A stretch of DNA of 64,000 nucleotides from Mesorhizobium sp. CAU 1732 (GTDB lineage: Bacteria; Pseudomonadota; Alphaproteobacteria; Rhizobiales; Rhizobiaceae), in assembly GCF_039888675.1 (NCBI RefSeq), contig NZ_JBDQQR010000003.1:372001-436000 (forward strand). Reading direction: 5' to 3'. A model generated the notes under the pieces. The model saw only the letters and a program-made list of their open reading frames with translations, made no database searches and was not told where the DNA came from. Below are positions 40,862-50,394 of the stretch, one piece after another. Positions within the stretch are counted from its first letter, which is position 1; each line of letters starts with the position of its first letter. A program made the position numbers and the translations under genes.

Positions 40862-41251
40862 GGACTCCGTTGCTGTGCTCCGGCGCGCTATGCCGCAATG
40901 CGAAGTCCTTCGCCCGCGTATCGCCCCACCAATACGCCGCGCACAATGCCGCGCCTGCGATTGGCTTACCAGCGGTAAAAACGCTGGAGGCCCATGCTGT
41001 TTCGCAAACCACGCGCGCGCGCCAACGCGGTGCGCGCCGGACGCAAGTGCAAGCCTCACATGGCGGAGCGGTCGGGTAACGGGTAAATTACCGATATTTA
41101 ATGTTATATCTGGTGCATTGCTCCGGAACTGTTGGCATAAGTGCTGCAGGAGGGATGCGCTGCAGCGGCAGTTGGGGCGGCGGTCCCGATTTGCATGTTT
41201 GGTGGTCACGAATCCCCGCGGATGACCCCCGCCTGGTATCCGGAGATCGGC
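40862..41251. promoter_or_regulatory. Divergent promoter region, GS-like operon and RND pump
   Basis: About 390 bases without a gene. Near 41073-41092 a tandem heptamer CGGGTAA-CGGGTAA is followed by TTACC, giving the small palindrome GGTAA-A-TTACC, and then an AT-rich run to 41110. This suggests a regulator site and promoters for one or both arms. No regulator gene is adjacent. Confidence 0.45.
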
Positions 41252-42412
41252 ATGTCGTTCCTGAAACAAATCCTCGTCGCGCTGGTAACGGTTGTCGTTG
41301 CAGGCGGGCTTTGGATCTCGTTCTTTCCAGGCGCGCCGGAAGTTCTGTCGCGCTGGGGGATCGACTGGGCCTCCGCGTCCGTGCCGGAGCGCACCCGGCA
41401 GGAACAGGCCGGCGGCGGATTTGGCCAGCAGAATGCGATAGTGGTGTCCGCCGAAATCGGTTCGTCCACCATCAACGACCGTCTCTCCGCGATTGGCACC
41501 GGCCGGGCGCTCAGCACCGTTTCCGTGACGCCCTTCGCTGCCGGACGCCTCAACGAAATCCTGGTCCAGTCCGGGTCACGCGTCGAGGCAGGCGACATCA
41601 TCGCGACCCTCGATTCCGACACCGAGGAGATCGCCGTCGACCGCGCGCAGATTTCGCTGGAGGACGCGAATTCGCGGCTGGAACGCGTCCAGGCGCTGCG
41701 AACCTCCAACACGGTCACGGCCGTGCAGTTGAACGAAGCACAACTCGCCGTCAACAATGCAAGGCTTCAACTCCGCGATGCCGAACTGACGCTGTCGCGC
41801 AGGTCGATCGTCGCGCCGATTTCGGGCATCGTCGGCATTCTTCCCGTCTCCGCAGGCAATTATGTCACCGCGCAGACCGAGATCGCCACGATCGACGATC
41901 GGTCTCGCATCGTCATCGATTTCTGGGCGCCGGAGCGCTTCGCCGGGATGATTTCCGTCGGGCAGACAGTAACCGCTTCCTCTGTCGCCAGGCCCGGACA
42001 GAGCTATGAAGGCGTTGTCAGTGCGGTCGACAATCGCATCGACTCGCAGAGCCGCACACTGCGCATCCAGGCAAGCATCGAAAACGAAGACGATACGTTG
42101 CGCGCCGGCATGTCGTTCCAGACGCAGATGCAGTTCCCAGGCGACACCTATCCGTCCGTCGATCCGCTGGCGATCCAGTGGGGCACCGATGGCGCGTTCG
42201 TCTGGCTCGTCCAGAACGGCGTGGCACGGCGCGCACCGGTGACGATCATCCAGCGCAATACGGAAAGCGTTCTCGTATCGGCCGACTTCGGCGACGCGAA
42301 TGCCGTCGTGACCGAGGGCATCCACTCGGTGCGCGAGGGCGCCGAGGTTCGCGTCGTGAGCGGCCCCGGCGGCGCGCAGCCGCAGGCCGCGATATCCCCG
42401 ACAGATTCCTAG
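41252..42412 (+). CDS. RND efflux periplasmic adaptor (membrane fusion protein, HlyD/AcrA family)
   Basis: A 386-residue inner-membrane-anchored adaptor that bridges the pump and an outer-membrane channel. An N-terminal transmembrane helix (FLKQILVALVTVVVAGGLW) precedes the barrel/lipoyl half-motifs SVTPFAAGRLNEILVQSGSR and RSIVAPISGIVGILPVSAG, with an alpha-hairpin between. No lipobox. CGGAGA fixes ATG 41252. It is followed 31 bases later by the pump gene; no TolC-like gene is near, so the outer channel is borrowed. Confidence 0.93.
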   Translation: MSFLKQILVALVTVVVAGGLWISFFPGAPEVLSRWGIDWASASVPERTRQEQAGGGFGQQNAIVVSAEIGSSTINDRLSAIGTGRALSTVSVTPFAAGRLNEILVQSGSRVEAGDIIATLDSDTEEIAVDRAQISLEDANSRLERVQALRTSNTVTAVQLNEAQLAVNNARLQLRDAELTLSRRSIVAPISGIVGILPVSAGNYVTAQTEIATIDDRSRIVIDFWAPERFAGMISVGQTVTASSVARPGQSYEGVVSAVDNRIDSQSRTLRIQASIENEDDTLRAGMSFQTQMQFPGDTYPSVDPLAIQWGTDGAFVWLVQNGVARRAPVTIIQRNTESVLVSADFGDANAVVTEGIHSVREGAEVRVVSGPGGAQPQAAISPTDS

Positions 42413-42443
42413 GCCCGCGGGCGCGACATCAGGGAGAATGCCC

Positions 42444-45400
42444 GTGAGCGAAGGGGCCAACACCACGAACGACGGCGGGATCACAGCACTTTTCGTGCGC
42501 CGTCCCGTGCTCGCATTCGTCATCAACACGCTGATCACCGTTGCGGGTCTTGCAGCCTTGTTCGGCGTGGAAATCCGCGAACTGCCCGACGTCGACCGCC
42601 CCGTCATCACGGTCACGACCGATTTCACCGGCGCGTCCGCCGAATCCATCGATCGTGAACTGACCGCGACGCTCGAAGGCGCCATCTCCCGGGTTTCGGG
42701 CGTGAAATCCATCTCATCATCCTCGTCCTTTGGACGCAGCCGCGTGACGGTGGAATTCAATGACGGCGTCAACCTCGACACGGCCGCATCCGACATGCGC
42801 GACGCTGTCGGTCGCGTGCAGAACCAGTTGCCTGACAATGCCGACATCCCGCGCATCGTGAAAGCCGATGCGGACGCGCAGGCGGTGGTCCGGCTGGCCG
42901 TGACGTCCGACACGATGTCGGTCGAAGACATGACCGTCTTCGTCGAGGATCAGATCGTCGATGCCTTTGCCTCCATCCCAGGCGTGGCGGACGCCCAGGT
43001 TTACGGTGACCGCGCCAAGATTTTCCGCATCGACATCGACCAGTCGCGGCTCGCCAGCCTCGGCCTGACTGTCGGCGATATCAGCACCGCGTTGTCCTCA
43101 ATGGCGTTCGACACGCCTGCAGGCTCGCTGACCAGCAACACACAGGACCTGATCGTCCGTGCGACGGCATCGATTTCCACGCCGGAGCAGTTTGAAAATC
43201 TCGTCATCGGCGACAATGCGCGCCTGCGCGATGTCGCGAGCGTCACGCTCGGTCCCGACATCGGCACATCGCAGCTTCGCGCCAATGGCAAAAGCGGCAT
43301 CGGCATAGGCATCGTCCGCGCTGCGCAGTCCAACACCCTGGAGATATCGCAGGGCGTTGCAGCCGCAGTCCAGCAGATCAAGCCGACCTTGCCCGAAGGC
43401 ATGGATATCTTCGTGACCAGCGATGACGCGGTCTTCATCGAAGGCGCCATCCACGAGGTCGAGATCGCGCTCGGCATATCGGCAACCGTCGTTCTCCTGA
43501 TCATCTTCGTGTTCCTGTGGGACGTGCGCGCCACGATCATCCCCGGGCTTGCCATGCCCGTCGCGCTCATCGGCACGCTCGCCGCGATCTACCTCGCAGG
43601 CTTCTCGCTCAACATCCTGACGCTCCTTGCGCTGGTGCTGGCGGCCGGTCTGGTGGTGGACGACGCGATCGTCGTTCTGGAAAACATCGTCCGGCGACGC
43701 AACGAGGGCATGGGTCCACGCGCAGCCGCGGTTCTCGGCACGCAGGAAGTGTTCTTTGCCGTTGTCGCGACGACCGCCACGCTCGTGGCCGTCTTCGTCC
43801 CGCTCTCCTTCCTGCCGGGCCAGACGGGCGGTCTGTTCCGCGAGTTCGGCTTCACGCTCGCCATCGCAGTTTTCCTCTCGTCGATCGTGGCGCTCTCGCT
43901 CTGTCCGATGCTCGCGTCGCGAATGCTCAAGGCCGGTGTGGTGGAGAGCCATGGCAGCGGGCCGAATGGTGGCATCGGCGGAAAGCTTGCGGGCTTTTAT
44001 CGCCACACGCTGCGCGCATGCCTCAACGCCCCTCTCGTGGTCGTGCTCGTGGCCGTGATCACCGCAGGCATCGCAGCAAGTCTCTTCGGCACGATCCGCA
44101 GCGAGTTGACCCCGTCGGAGGACCGCTCGTCCGCCTTCGTGCGCGTCTCGGCACCGCAGGGCGTAAGCCTCGACTACCTGTCTCAGCAGATGCGGCGCAT
44201 CGAGGAACTGATCCAGCCGCTGCGAGACAACGGGGAAATCGCCAGCACGTTCGCCATCGCGGGCCAAGGCGGCCAGCAGAACAACGGCTTCATCGTCATG
44301 TCGCTTTCGCCCTGGTCCGAGCGCGAGCGCAGCCAGCAGGAAATCCTGAACGACATCACGTCACGCGTGCAGAACGTGCCCGGCGTACGAGCCTTCGCCT
44401 TCCAGCCCAACAGCCTCGGCATTCGAGGTGCGGGCAGCGGGCTGCAGTTCGCGGTGGTCGGAAACAGCTATGCCGATCTGAACCGTGCAGCACAGGCCAT
44501 CGTGACCGACATGGAGCAGGATCCGCGCTTCCGTCAGGCCCGGTTGAGCAACGAGACGACCCAGCCGCAGCTCTCCGTCGCGATCGATCGCGACCGGGCC
44601 TCGGATCTTGGCATCGACATCGCCGGCCTCGGGGCCGCGATGCAGGCGATGCTCGACGGCCGGGAGATCGGCACCGTCTTCATCGAGGACCGTGCTTTCG
44701 ATGTGAAGCTGGTCTCGACGACCAACCCGATCAACGACCCCACGGATTTGGAAAACATCTTCCTGAAGGCTCAGGATGGCCGCTTCGTGCCGATGTCGAC
44801 CATCGCAAGCCTCACGGAACAGGCTGTCGCGCCCTCGCTTGCCCGCGAACAACAGCAGCGCTCGGTGGCGATCACGTCGGCGCTCGCGGGTGATTTCGCG
44901 CTCGGCGACGCCTACGCGGAGGCGCAACGCATTGCCGAGCCGCATCTGCCGGCCGGCAGCCGCATCATTCCGCTCGCGGAAGCCGCGACGCTCGATGAGA
45001 CCTCGGGCGGCATGGTGACGATCTTCGGGTTCGCGATCATCATCATCCTGCTCGTTCTGGCGGCGCAGTTCGAAAGCTTCGTCAGCGCCATCATCATCAT
45101 GGCGACGGTCCCGCTCGGCCTCGCCTGCGCCATCTTCGCGCTCCTGCTGACCGGCACGAGCCTGAACGTCTACAGCCAGATCGGCCTCGTCATGCTGGTC
45201 GGCATCATGGCCAAGAACGGCATCCTGATCGTGGAATTCGCAAACCAGTTGCGCGATCGCGGCCGCAACGTGCGCGATGCGATCGAGGAGGCGTCGAACA
45301 TCCGCCTTCGCCCGGTCATGATGACGATGCTGTGCACGATCGTCGGTGGCCTGCCGCTGGTCATGGCGAGCGGTGCGGGTGCCGAAGCACGCATCGCGCT

Positions 45401-45572
45401 CGGCTGGGTGATCGTCGGCGGTCTCGGCCTGTCGACCATCTCGACGCTCTATCTGACGCCGGTCGCCTATCTTCTCATCGGTCGTTTCGTCACGCCGCAT
45501 GTCGAAGAGGAACAGCGGTTGCATCGCGAGATGCGAGAGGCGCAGACGCCCAAGTTGCAACCGGGCGAATAG
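42444..45572 (+). CDS. RND multidrug efflux permease (AcrB/MdtB-like)
   Basis: A 1042-residue, twelve-helix proton-driven exporter. The first helix follows ALFVRRPVLAFVINTLITVAG. The proton-relay aspartates lie in LAAGLVVDDAIVVLENIVRRRNEG, and the C-terminal pseudo-repeat IGLVMLVGIMAKNGILIVEFANQLRDRG is present. Large periplasmic loops occupy about 40-330 and 560-870. GTG 42444 has AGGGAG at 7 bases; ATG 42438 is too close to it. Substrate range is unknown. A terminator follows the stop. Confidence 0.95.
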   Translation: MSEGANTTNDGGITALFVRRPVLAFVINTLITVAGLAALFGVEIRELPDVDRPVITVTTDFTGASAESIDRELTATLEGAISRVSGVKSISSSSSFGRSRVTVEFNDGVNLDTAASDMRDAVGRVQNQLPDNADIPRIVKADADAQAVVRLAVTSDTMSVEDMTVFVEDQIVDAFASIPGVADAQVYGDRAKIFRIDIDQSRLASLGLTVGDISTALSSMAFDTPAGSLTSNTQDLIVRATASISTPEQFENLVIGDNARLRDVASVTLGPDIGTSQLRANGKSGIGIGIVRAAQSNTLEISQGVAAAVQQIKPTLPEGMDIFVTSDDAVFIEGAIHEVEIALGISATVVLLIIFVFLWDVRATIIPGLAMPVALIGTLAAIYLAGFSLNILTLLALVLAAGLVVDDAIVVLENIVRRRNEGMGPRAAAVLGTQEVFFAVVATTATLVAVFVPLSFLPGQTGGLFREFGFTLAIAVFLSSIVALSLCPMLASRMLKAGVVESHGSGPNGGIGGKLAGFYRHTLRACLNAPLVVVLVAVITAGIAASLFGTIRSELTPSEDRSSAFVRVSAPQGVSLDYLSQQMRRIEELIQPLRDNGEIASTFAIAGQGGQQNNGFIVMSLSPWSERERSQQEILNDITSRVQNVPGVRAFAFQPNSLGIRGAGSGLQFAVVGNSYADLNRAAQAIVTDMEQDPRFRQARLSNETTQPQLSVAIDRDRASDLGIDIAGLGAAMQAMLDGREIGTVFIEDRAFDVKLVSTTNPINDPTDLENIFLKAQDGRFVPMSTIASLTEQAVAPSLAREQQQRSVAITSALAGDFALGDAYAEAQRIAEPHLPAGSRIIPLAEAATLDETSGGMVTIFGFAIIIILLVLAAQFESFVSAIIIMATVPLGLACAIFALLLTGTSLNVYSQIGLVMLVGIMAKNGILIVEFANQLRDRGRNVRDAIEEASNIRLRPVMMTMLCTIVGGLPLVMASGAGAEARIALGWVIVGGLGLSTISTLYLTPVAYLLIGRFVTPHVEEEQRLHREMREAQTPKLQPGE

Positions 45573-45593
45573 CCGCCGGCACTTCGAAACGAA

Positions 45594-45625
45594 AAACGCC
45601 GCGCGGCTCACACCGCGCGGCGTTT
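45594..45625. terminator. Strong bidirectional intrinsic terminator
   Basis: AAACGCCGCGCGG (45594-45606), loop CTCACA, CCGCGCGGCGTTT (45613-45625): a perfect 13-bp stem with A-run before and T-run after. It ends the RND genes on plus and the Liv regulon on minus. Confidence 0.9.
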
Positions 45626-45643
45626 GTCATGTCTGCTCAGTCG

Positions 45644-46822
45644 TTACTGTGACTGGGTCGGATCGACACGGCCCACTTCGCGCCACATGCCGCCTTCGAC
45701 GCGGTTGATGACGATCATGTCGGCGCCCTGATGGTCGTCCGGACCGTATTTCACGTCGCTGTCGGCGATCGGATCATGGAATGAAAGCGATTCCATGCCC
45801 GCCTTGAAGCTCTCGGCTGTCAGATCCTGGCCGGCAGCCTCGATCGCCTTCACCAGCGTGTTGGCGGCGCTGTAGCCAAGCTGAGCTGCCGTTCCCGCCG
45901 GTTCGCCATTCGCAGTCTGATAGGCTTCCGCCCATTCCTTGACTTCCGGATTGTCCATGCGGGCTTCGAAGTCGGACCAGCCGGCCGCCGCATAATACCC
46001 TTCCGTCACGCCTTCCGGCACCTTCGCGACAGCCGTGTTCATGGCAGCCGAGCCGCCGATGAAGGCAACGTCCGTCCAACCCAGCTTCTTGGCCGTTCCG
46101 TAGGCAACGATCGTCTGGCGCACGCCGATGCCTGTCGCGACGATGTCGCAACCCGCTTCCTTGAGCTTCTGGATCGAGCCGACGAAATCCTGCTCGTCAG
46201 GCTTGTGGGTGGTTTCCGAAGCGTAGTTGAGCCCCATCGCCTCGGCCTGGTCGCGCGCGCCCTCGAACACTTCGAGGCCGAAATCCGACGGGATATACAT
46301 CGCGCAGATGTCCTTGGCGTCGTTCTGCTCGGCGAGCATCTTCACCGCGGCACGAAGCTGGTCGTAATAGGACGACGTACCCGTGTACTTGTAGGTGATG
46401 TCGCCTTCGATCATCTGGCGTCCTGCCGTCAGCGGCGAAACGTTCGCCACCTGCTTGGCTTCCATGATCGGGAAGCCGGCGATGTTGTGCGGCGTGCCGA
46501 GGTTCAGGATCATCGCGAAGACCTGATCGGAATTGATCAGCTTGTTGAAGTTCTGCACCGCCTTGGGAACCTGGTAGCCGTGGTCCTCCACCACGAACCG
46601 GATCTTGCGGCCATGGATGCCGCCCGCTTCGTTGACCTTGTCGAACATCTGCTGCGCCGCCTTGATGGCGCCGACGTTGAACGCCGCGAAGACGCCGGAC
46701 AGGTCGCCGTTCGAGCCGATCACGATTTCAGTATCGCTGACGCCCTGCGTCGCATGTGCCGCCGAGGCAAGGCCCGCGGCAAATGTCGCAGCAAGTATCG
46801 TCTTTCCGATCGTATGCTTCAT
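45644..46822 (-). CDS. ABC transporter substrate-binding protein, branched-chain amino-acid (HAAT/LivK) type
   Basis: A 392-residue periplasmic binding protein. The signal peptide (TILAATFAAGLASAAHA) precedes TEIVIGSNGDLSGVFAAF, the Peripla_BP_6 start, and the fold runs through KFRVVEDHGY-like, FVGSIQKLKEAG and GYYAAAGWSDF segments. ATG 46822 lies 7 bases after AGGAGG. HAAT-type receptors bind amino acids but also aliphatic and aromatic acids. In this operon a carboxylate is more likely than an amino acid. It is the last gene of the minus arm. Confidence 0.92.
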   Translation of the reverse strand: MKHTIGKTILAATFAAGLASAAHATQGVSDTEIVIGSNGDLSGVFAAFNVGAIKAAQQMFDKVNEAGGIHGRKIRFVVEDHGYQVPKAVQNFNKLINSDQVFAMILNLGTPHNIAGFPIMEAKQVANVSPLTAGRQMIEGDITYKYTGTSSYYDQLRAAVKMLAEQNDAKDICAMYIPSDFGLEVFEGARDQAEAMGLNYASETTHKPDEQDFVGSIQKLKEAGCDIVATGIGVRQTIVAYGTAKKLGWTDVAFIGGSAAMNTAVAKVPEGVTEGYYAAAGWSDFEARMDNPEVKEWAEAYQTANGEPAGTAAQLGYSAANTLVKAIEAAGQDLTAESFKAGMESLSFHDPIADSDVKYGPDDHQGADMIVINRVEGGMWREVGRVDPTQSQ

Positions 46823-46866
46823 ATTCACTCCTCCTGGTTGTTCCCGTATTCCTTCGTATGGCCTCC

Positions 46867-48756
46867 TCAGCCATACATCTCGTCGAGCAGCTTCTTGTGC
46901 TTCTGTTCGACGAAGCTGCGCTTCAACTTCATCGTGGCTGTCAGTTCCTCATCTTCGGCTGTCAACAGCACATCGATCAAGCGGAAATCCTTGATTTGTT
47001 CTACGCGGGCGAACTCCCTGTTCGTATCGGCGACGACACCGCCGATCAGATCACGCACCTCCTGCGCCGCGCAGAGCGACTTGAAGTTGTTGAAGGGCAC
47101 CTTCCGGTCCTGCGCGAACTTTTCGACATTCTCCTGGTCGATCATGACCAGGCAGGTCAGGAACTTGCGCTTGTCGCCGATCACCACCGCGTCCGAAATG
47201 TAAGGCGAGAACTTCAGCCGGTTCTCGATCTCGGCCGGCGTGATGTTCTTGCCGCCCGCGGTGATGATGATGTCCTTCACGCGCCCGGTTATCGACAGGA
47301 AACCCTCATTGTCGAGACGGCCGACATCGCCGGTGCGCAGCCAGCCATCTTCGGAGATCGTTTCGGCCGTCTTGTCCGGCTTGTTCCAGTATCCCTTGAA
47401 GACGTTCGGTCCGCGATACTGGATCTCGCCGTCCGGTGCGATGCGCACCTCGCTTCCCGGCACGACAGGTCCGACGCTGCCGGTCTTGCTCCGCTCCAGA
47501 AGATTGACCGAGATGACGCCGGAACTCTCCGTCATGCCGTAGCCCTCCAGCACCGTGATTCCCACGGCGCGATACCATTTGAGCAGGTCCGGCGAGATCG
47601 GGGCGGCACCCGTCGTGCCACGGCGCAGCCGGTCGAAACCCAGCATGCGTCGCAGATTGTGAAGCAGGACGAAATCCCAGAACGCGTAGGCCATGCGGGT
47701 GCCGAGCGGCACCGGATCGCCGTTTTCGAGCGCCGCGCCGCGCGCCATGCCGGTCTTGAGCGCTTGCGAGAACGCCCATTTGCCGAGCATGGTGGACTCG
47801 CTCGCCATGATCGTGACGCGGCTGTAGATTTTCTCCCAGACACGCGGCACCGCCGTGAAGACATGCGGGCTGACTTCGCGGACATTGTCGAAGACCGTCT
47901 CCGGGCTCTCCGCGAAGTTCACCGTCGACTTGAGCCCGATCGGCGTGAACACCGTGATGAGGCGTTCGAGGATGTGGCAAAGCGGCAGGAAGCAGACCTG
48001 CTCGTCCGAGGGCTTCACCGGCAGTGTCAGAACCGACCCGATGACCGAGGCGATGATGTTGGAATGGCTGATCATCGCGCCCTTGGGTGGCCCTGTCGTG
48101 CCCGACGTATAGACCAGGATCGCGGTATCATCGGGATCCGACCGCGCGATTTCCTCGTCGAACCGGTTCGGATGCTCCTTCAGGTAGGCGCGGCCGAGCG
48201 CATAGAGCTCGTCGAGAAAGATCACCTTGTCGTCGGCAAAATCGTGCAGGCCGTCCCGGTCGTAGATGATGACGGTGGCAAGGCCCGGCATCTCGTCCTT
48301 CACCGAAAGATACTTGTCGAGTTGCTCGTCATTTTCCAGGAACAGGAAGCGGCTGTCGGAATCGTTGACCAGATAGCGAAGCTGCGCTGCCGAATCCGTC
48401 GTGTAGACGCCAGACGCGATCCCACCCACCGACTGGACGCCGAGATCGGTATAAATCCATTCCTTGTTGTCTTCCGACAGGATCGACACCACCTCGCCGC
48501 GCTTGAGCCCGAGCGAGATGAGCCCGAGCCCGATCAGGCGCGCATGGTCGTAAAAATCCGTCCACGTGTAGGACAGCCAGATGCCGTAGTCCTTTTCGCG
48601 GTGCGCGACCGTGTCGCGCAATTCCAGGCACCGCTGGCGAAAGAGTTTCACCAGCGTGTTGCAGCCGTCGAAATAGAATGGCCCCGTCGTCAGGTCAGCG
48701 TTGAACGAGTGGCCATCCACCGTCTGCATCTGAGGCAGCTTTTCTGCGATCGTCAT
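46867..48756 (-). CDS. AMP-forming acyl-CoA synthetase (long-chain type)
   Basis: A 629-residue activating enzyme: carboxylate + ATP + CoA to acyl-CoA + AMP + PPi. P-loop motif YTSGTTGPPKGAMISHSN is at about 215-232, EGYGMTESSG near 415, TGDVGRL near 490, and the C-terminal GGKNITPAEIE hinge block is intact. Length and insertions match the FAA1/long-chain branch. It is embedded between the transporter ATPase and the binding protein gene, so the imported acid is probably activated at once. Confidence 0.93.
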   Translation of the reverse strand: MTIAEKLPQMQTVDGHSFNADLTTGPFYFDGCNTLVKLFRQRCLELRDTVAHREKDYGIWLSYTWTDFYDHARLIGLGLISLGLKRGEVVSILSEDNKEWIYTDLGVQSVGGIASGVYTTDSAAQLRYLVNDSDSRFLFLENDEQLDKYLSVKDEMPGLATVIIYDRDGLHDFADDKVIFLDELYALGRAYLKEHPNRFDEEIARSDPDDTAILVYTSGTTGPPKGAMISHSNIIASVIGSVLTLPVKPSDEQVCFLPLCHILERLITVFTPIGLKSTVNFAESPETVFDNVREVSPHVFTAVPRVWEKIYSRVTIMASESTMLGKWAFSQALKTGMARGAALENGDPVPLGTRMAYAFWDFVLLHNLRRMLGFDRLRRGTTGAAPISPDLLKWYRAVGITVLEGYGMTESSGVISVNLLERSKTGSVGPVVPGSEVRIAPDGEIQYRGPNVFKGYWNKPDKTAETISEDGWLRTGDVGRLDNEGFLSITGRVKDIIITAGGKNITPAEIENRLKFSPYISDAVVIGDKRKFLTCLVMIDQENVEKFAQDRKVPFNNFKSLCAAQEVRDLIGGVVADTNREFARVEQIKDFRLIDVLLTAEDEELTATMKLKRSFVEQKHKKLLDEMYG

Positions 48757-48790
48757 GAACTCCTCCCAGAGTCTTGGCGCGAGTTTTTGC

Positions 48791-49612
48791 CTATCGCCAG
48801 GTCTTCTTCTGTTTCCACCGTTTCTGGCCGCGCTGGCTCTCCTCCTGCACGCCGAGATAGAACTCCTGAACGTCCTTGGACTGCAGCAGCCGGTCCGCCG
48901 TATCGGCCATCACGATGCGCCCCAGTTCCATCACATAACCATAGTCGGCCACTTCCAGCGCGACCTTGGCGTTCTGCTCGACCAGCATCATCGTGACGCC
49001 CTGCTCGCGGTTGAGCCGCTTGATGATCTGGAAGATTTCCTTCACCAGAAGCGGCGACAGACCTAGGCTCGGCTCGTCGAGCAGCATGAGCTTCGGTTTC
49101 GCCATCAGGCCGCGCCCGATCGCCAGCATCTGCTGCTGCCCGCCCGACAATGTGCCCGCCGCCTGCCGCCGGCGCTCGGCCAGGATCGGGAAATAGGAGA
49201 ACACCATCTCCTGATCGGCCTTCACCCCGTCGGCATCCGAGCGGATGAAGGCGCCCATCTTCAGGTTTTCCTCCACGGTCAGAAGCGGGAAGACCTCCCG
49301 GCCCTCGGGCACGTGAACGATGCCCGCACGCACCACCTTGTCGGGGTTCGCGCCCGCAATGTTCTGCCCGCCATACATGATCTGCCCCTTCTCGGGGTCC
49401 ATCACGCCGGAGATGGTCTTCATCAGGGTCGTCTTGCCGGCGCCATTGGCGCCAAGCACGGTCACGATCTGCCCGCGCCGCACTTCGAGGCTGACACCCC
49501 TGATCGCCATGATCGGCCCGTAATAGCTCTCGATGTTCTGGATCGAGAGCACGACATCTTTCTGATCGCTCGCGGCAGGCACGGCAGCGCTTGTCGTCGT
49601 GGTCCCCATCAT
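48791..49612 (-). CDS. livF: ABC transporter ATP-binding protein, LivF type
   Basis: A 273-residue cytoplasmic ATPase of a branched-chain amino-acid-type importer. Walker A GANGAGKTT is near 54-62, signature LSGGQQQMLAIGRGLM, Walker B LMLLDEPSLGLSP. An N-terminal Thr/Ser/Ala-rich extension (about 20 residues) is longer than usual. The start at 49612 or 49609 overlaps the livG stop (ATGA), so it is translationally coupled. Confidence 0.94.
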   Translation of the reverse strand: MMGTTTTSAAVPAASDQKDVVLSIQNIESYYGPIMAIRGVSLEVRRGQIVTVLGANGAGKTTLMKTISGVMDPEKGQIMYGGQNIAGANPDKVVRAGIVHVPEGREVFPLLTVEENLKMGAFIRSDADGVKADQEMVFSYFPILAERRRQAAGTLSGGQQQMLAIGRGLMAKPKLMLLDEPSLGLSPLLVKEIFQIIKRLNREQGVTMMLVEQNAKVALEVADYGYVMELGRIVMADTADRLLQSKDVQEFYLGVQEESQRGQKRWKQKKTWR

Positions 49613-50394
49613 GCCACCACCTGCTCGTTCTGGTCGGAAACCCCGATATAGGCCTCGATGACCTTCGGATCGCTCTGCACCTCCTGCGGCGTGCCGAGCG
49701 ACAGCATCTTCCCGTCCGCCAGCGCCAGCACACGGTCCGAAACGGCGGATACGAGATGCATGTCGTGCTCGACCATCAGGACCGTCACCCCCATCTGCTT
49801 CTTGATGTCCTCGACCCAGTAGGCGACGTCCTGCGTCTCCTCGACCGAGAGGCCCGATGCCGGCTCATCCAGCAGAAGCAGACGCGGCTCGATCGCCAGC
49901 GCACGGCCCATCTCCACCACCTTGCGCACGCCATAAGGCAGTCCCGCGATGTACTTGTCGCGGTAGGCCTGGAGGTCGAGGAAATCGATCACCTTCTCGA
50001 TCGCCTCGCGATGCCGGCGTTCCTCGCGGCGAACGAAGGGCGTGAAACCGAGTTCGGTCCACATCGTGCTCTGGCGATGCCGATGGCGGCCGACCAGCAG
50101 GTTCTGCATCACCGTCGCTTGGTCGAACAGTTCGATGTTCTGGAACGTCCGCGCGATGCCCAGCCGGGCGATCTCGTGCGGCGCCTTGTCGAGGATCGTC
50201 TTGCCGTCGAAGCGGATGTCGCCCTCGGCGGGATTGTAGATGCGCGAGATGAGGTTGAAGATCGTCGACTTGCCCGCGCCATTGGGGCCAACGAGCGCGA
50301 AGACCTCCCCCTCTTCCACGTTGAACGACACCTTGTTCACCGCGACCACGCCGCCGAAGCGCAGCGTCACATTGTCGATCTCCAACAGGCTCAT
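49609..50394 (-). CDS. livG: ABC transporter ATP-binding protein, LivG type
   Basis: A 261-residue ATPase partner of LivF. Walker A GPNGAGKST is near 37-45, the GIARTFQNIELFDQATVMQN Q-loop region, the modified signature LPYGVRKVVEMGRALAIEP and Walker B LLLLDEPASGL. The ATG at 50394 overlaps the livM stop by four bases. Confidence 0.94.
   Translation of the reverse strand: MSLLEIDNVTLRFGGVVAVNKVSFNVEEGEVFALVGPNGAGKSTIFNLISRIYNPAEGDIRFDGKTILDKAPHEIARLGIARTFQNIELFDQATVMQNLLVGRHRHRQSTMWTELGFTPFVRREERRHREAIEKVIDFLDLQAYRDKYIAGLPYGVRKVVEMGRALAIEPRLLLLDEPASGLSVEETQDVAYWVEDIKKQMGVTVLMVEHDMHLVSAVSDRVLALADGKMLSLGTPQEVQSDPKVIEAYIGVSDQNEQVVA

Noticed and set aside
43098-45611. Minus-strand frames opposite the RND permease
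   Set aside because: Composition dominated by Arg, Asp, Glu, His; no start signals; permease is certain.
46756-48996. 746-codon plus-strand frame opposite the acyl-CoA synthetase
   Set aside because: Shadow of a well-supported gene; no recognisable protein features.
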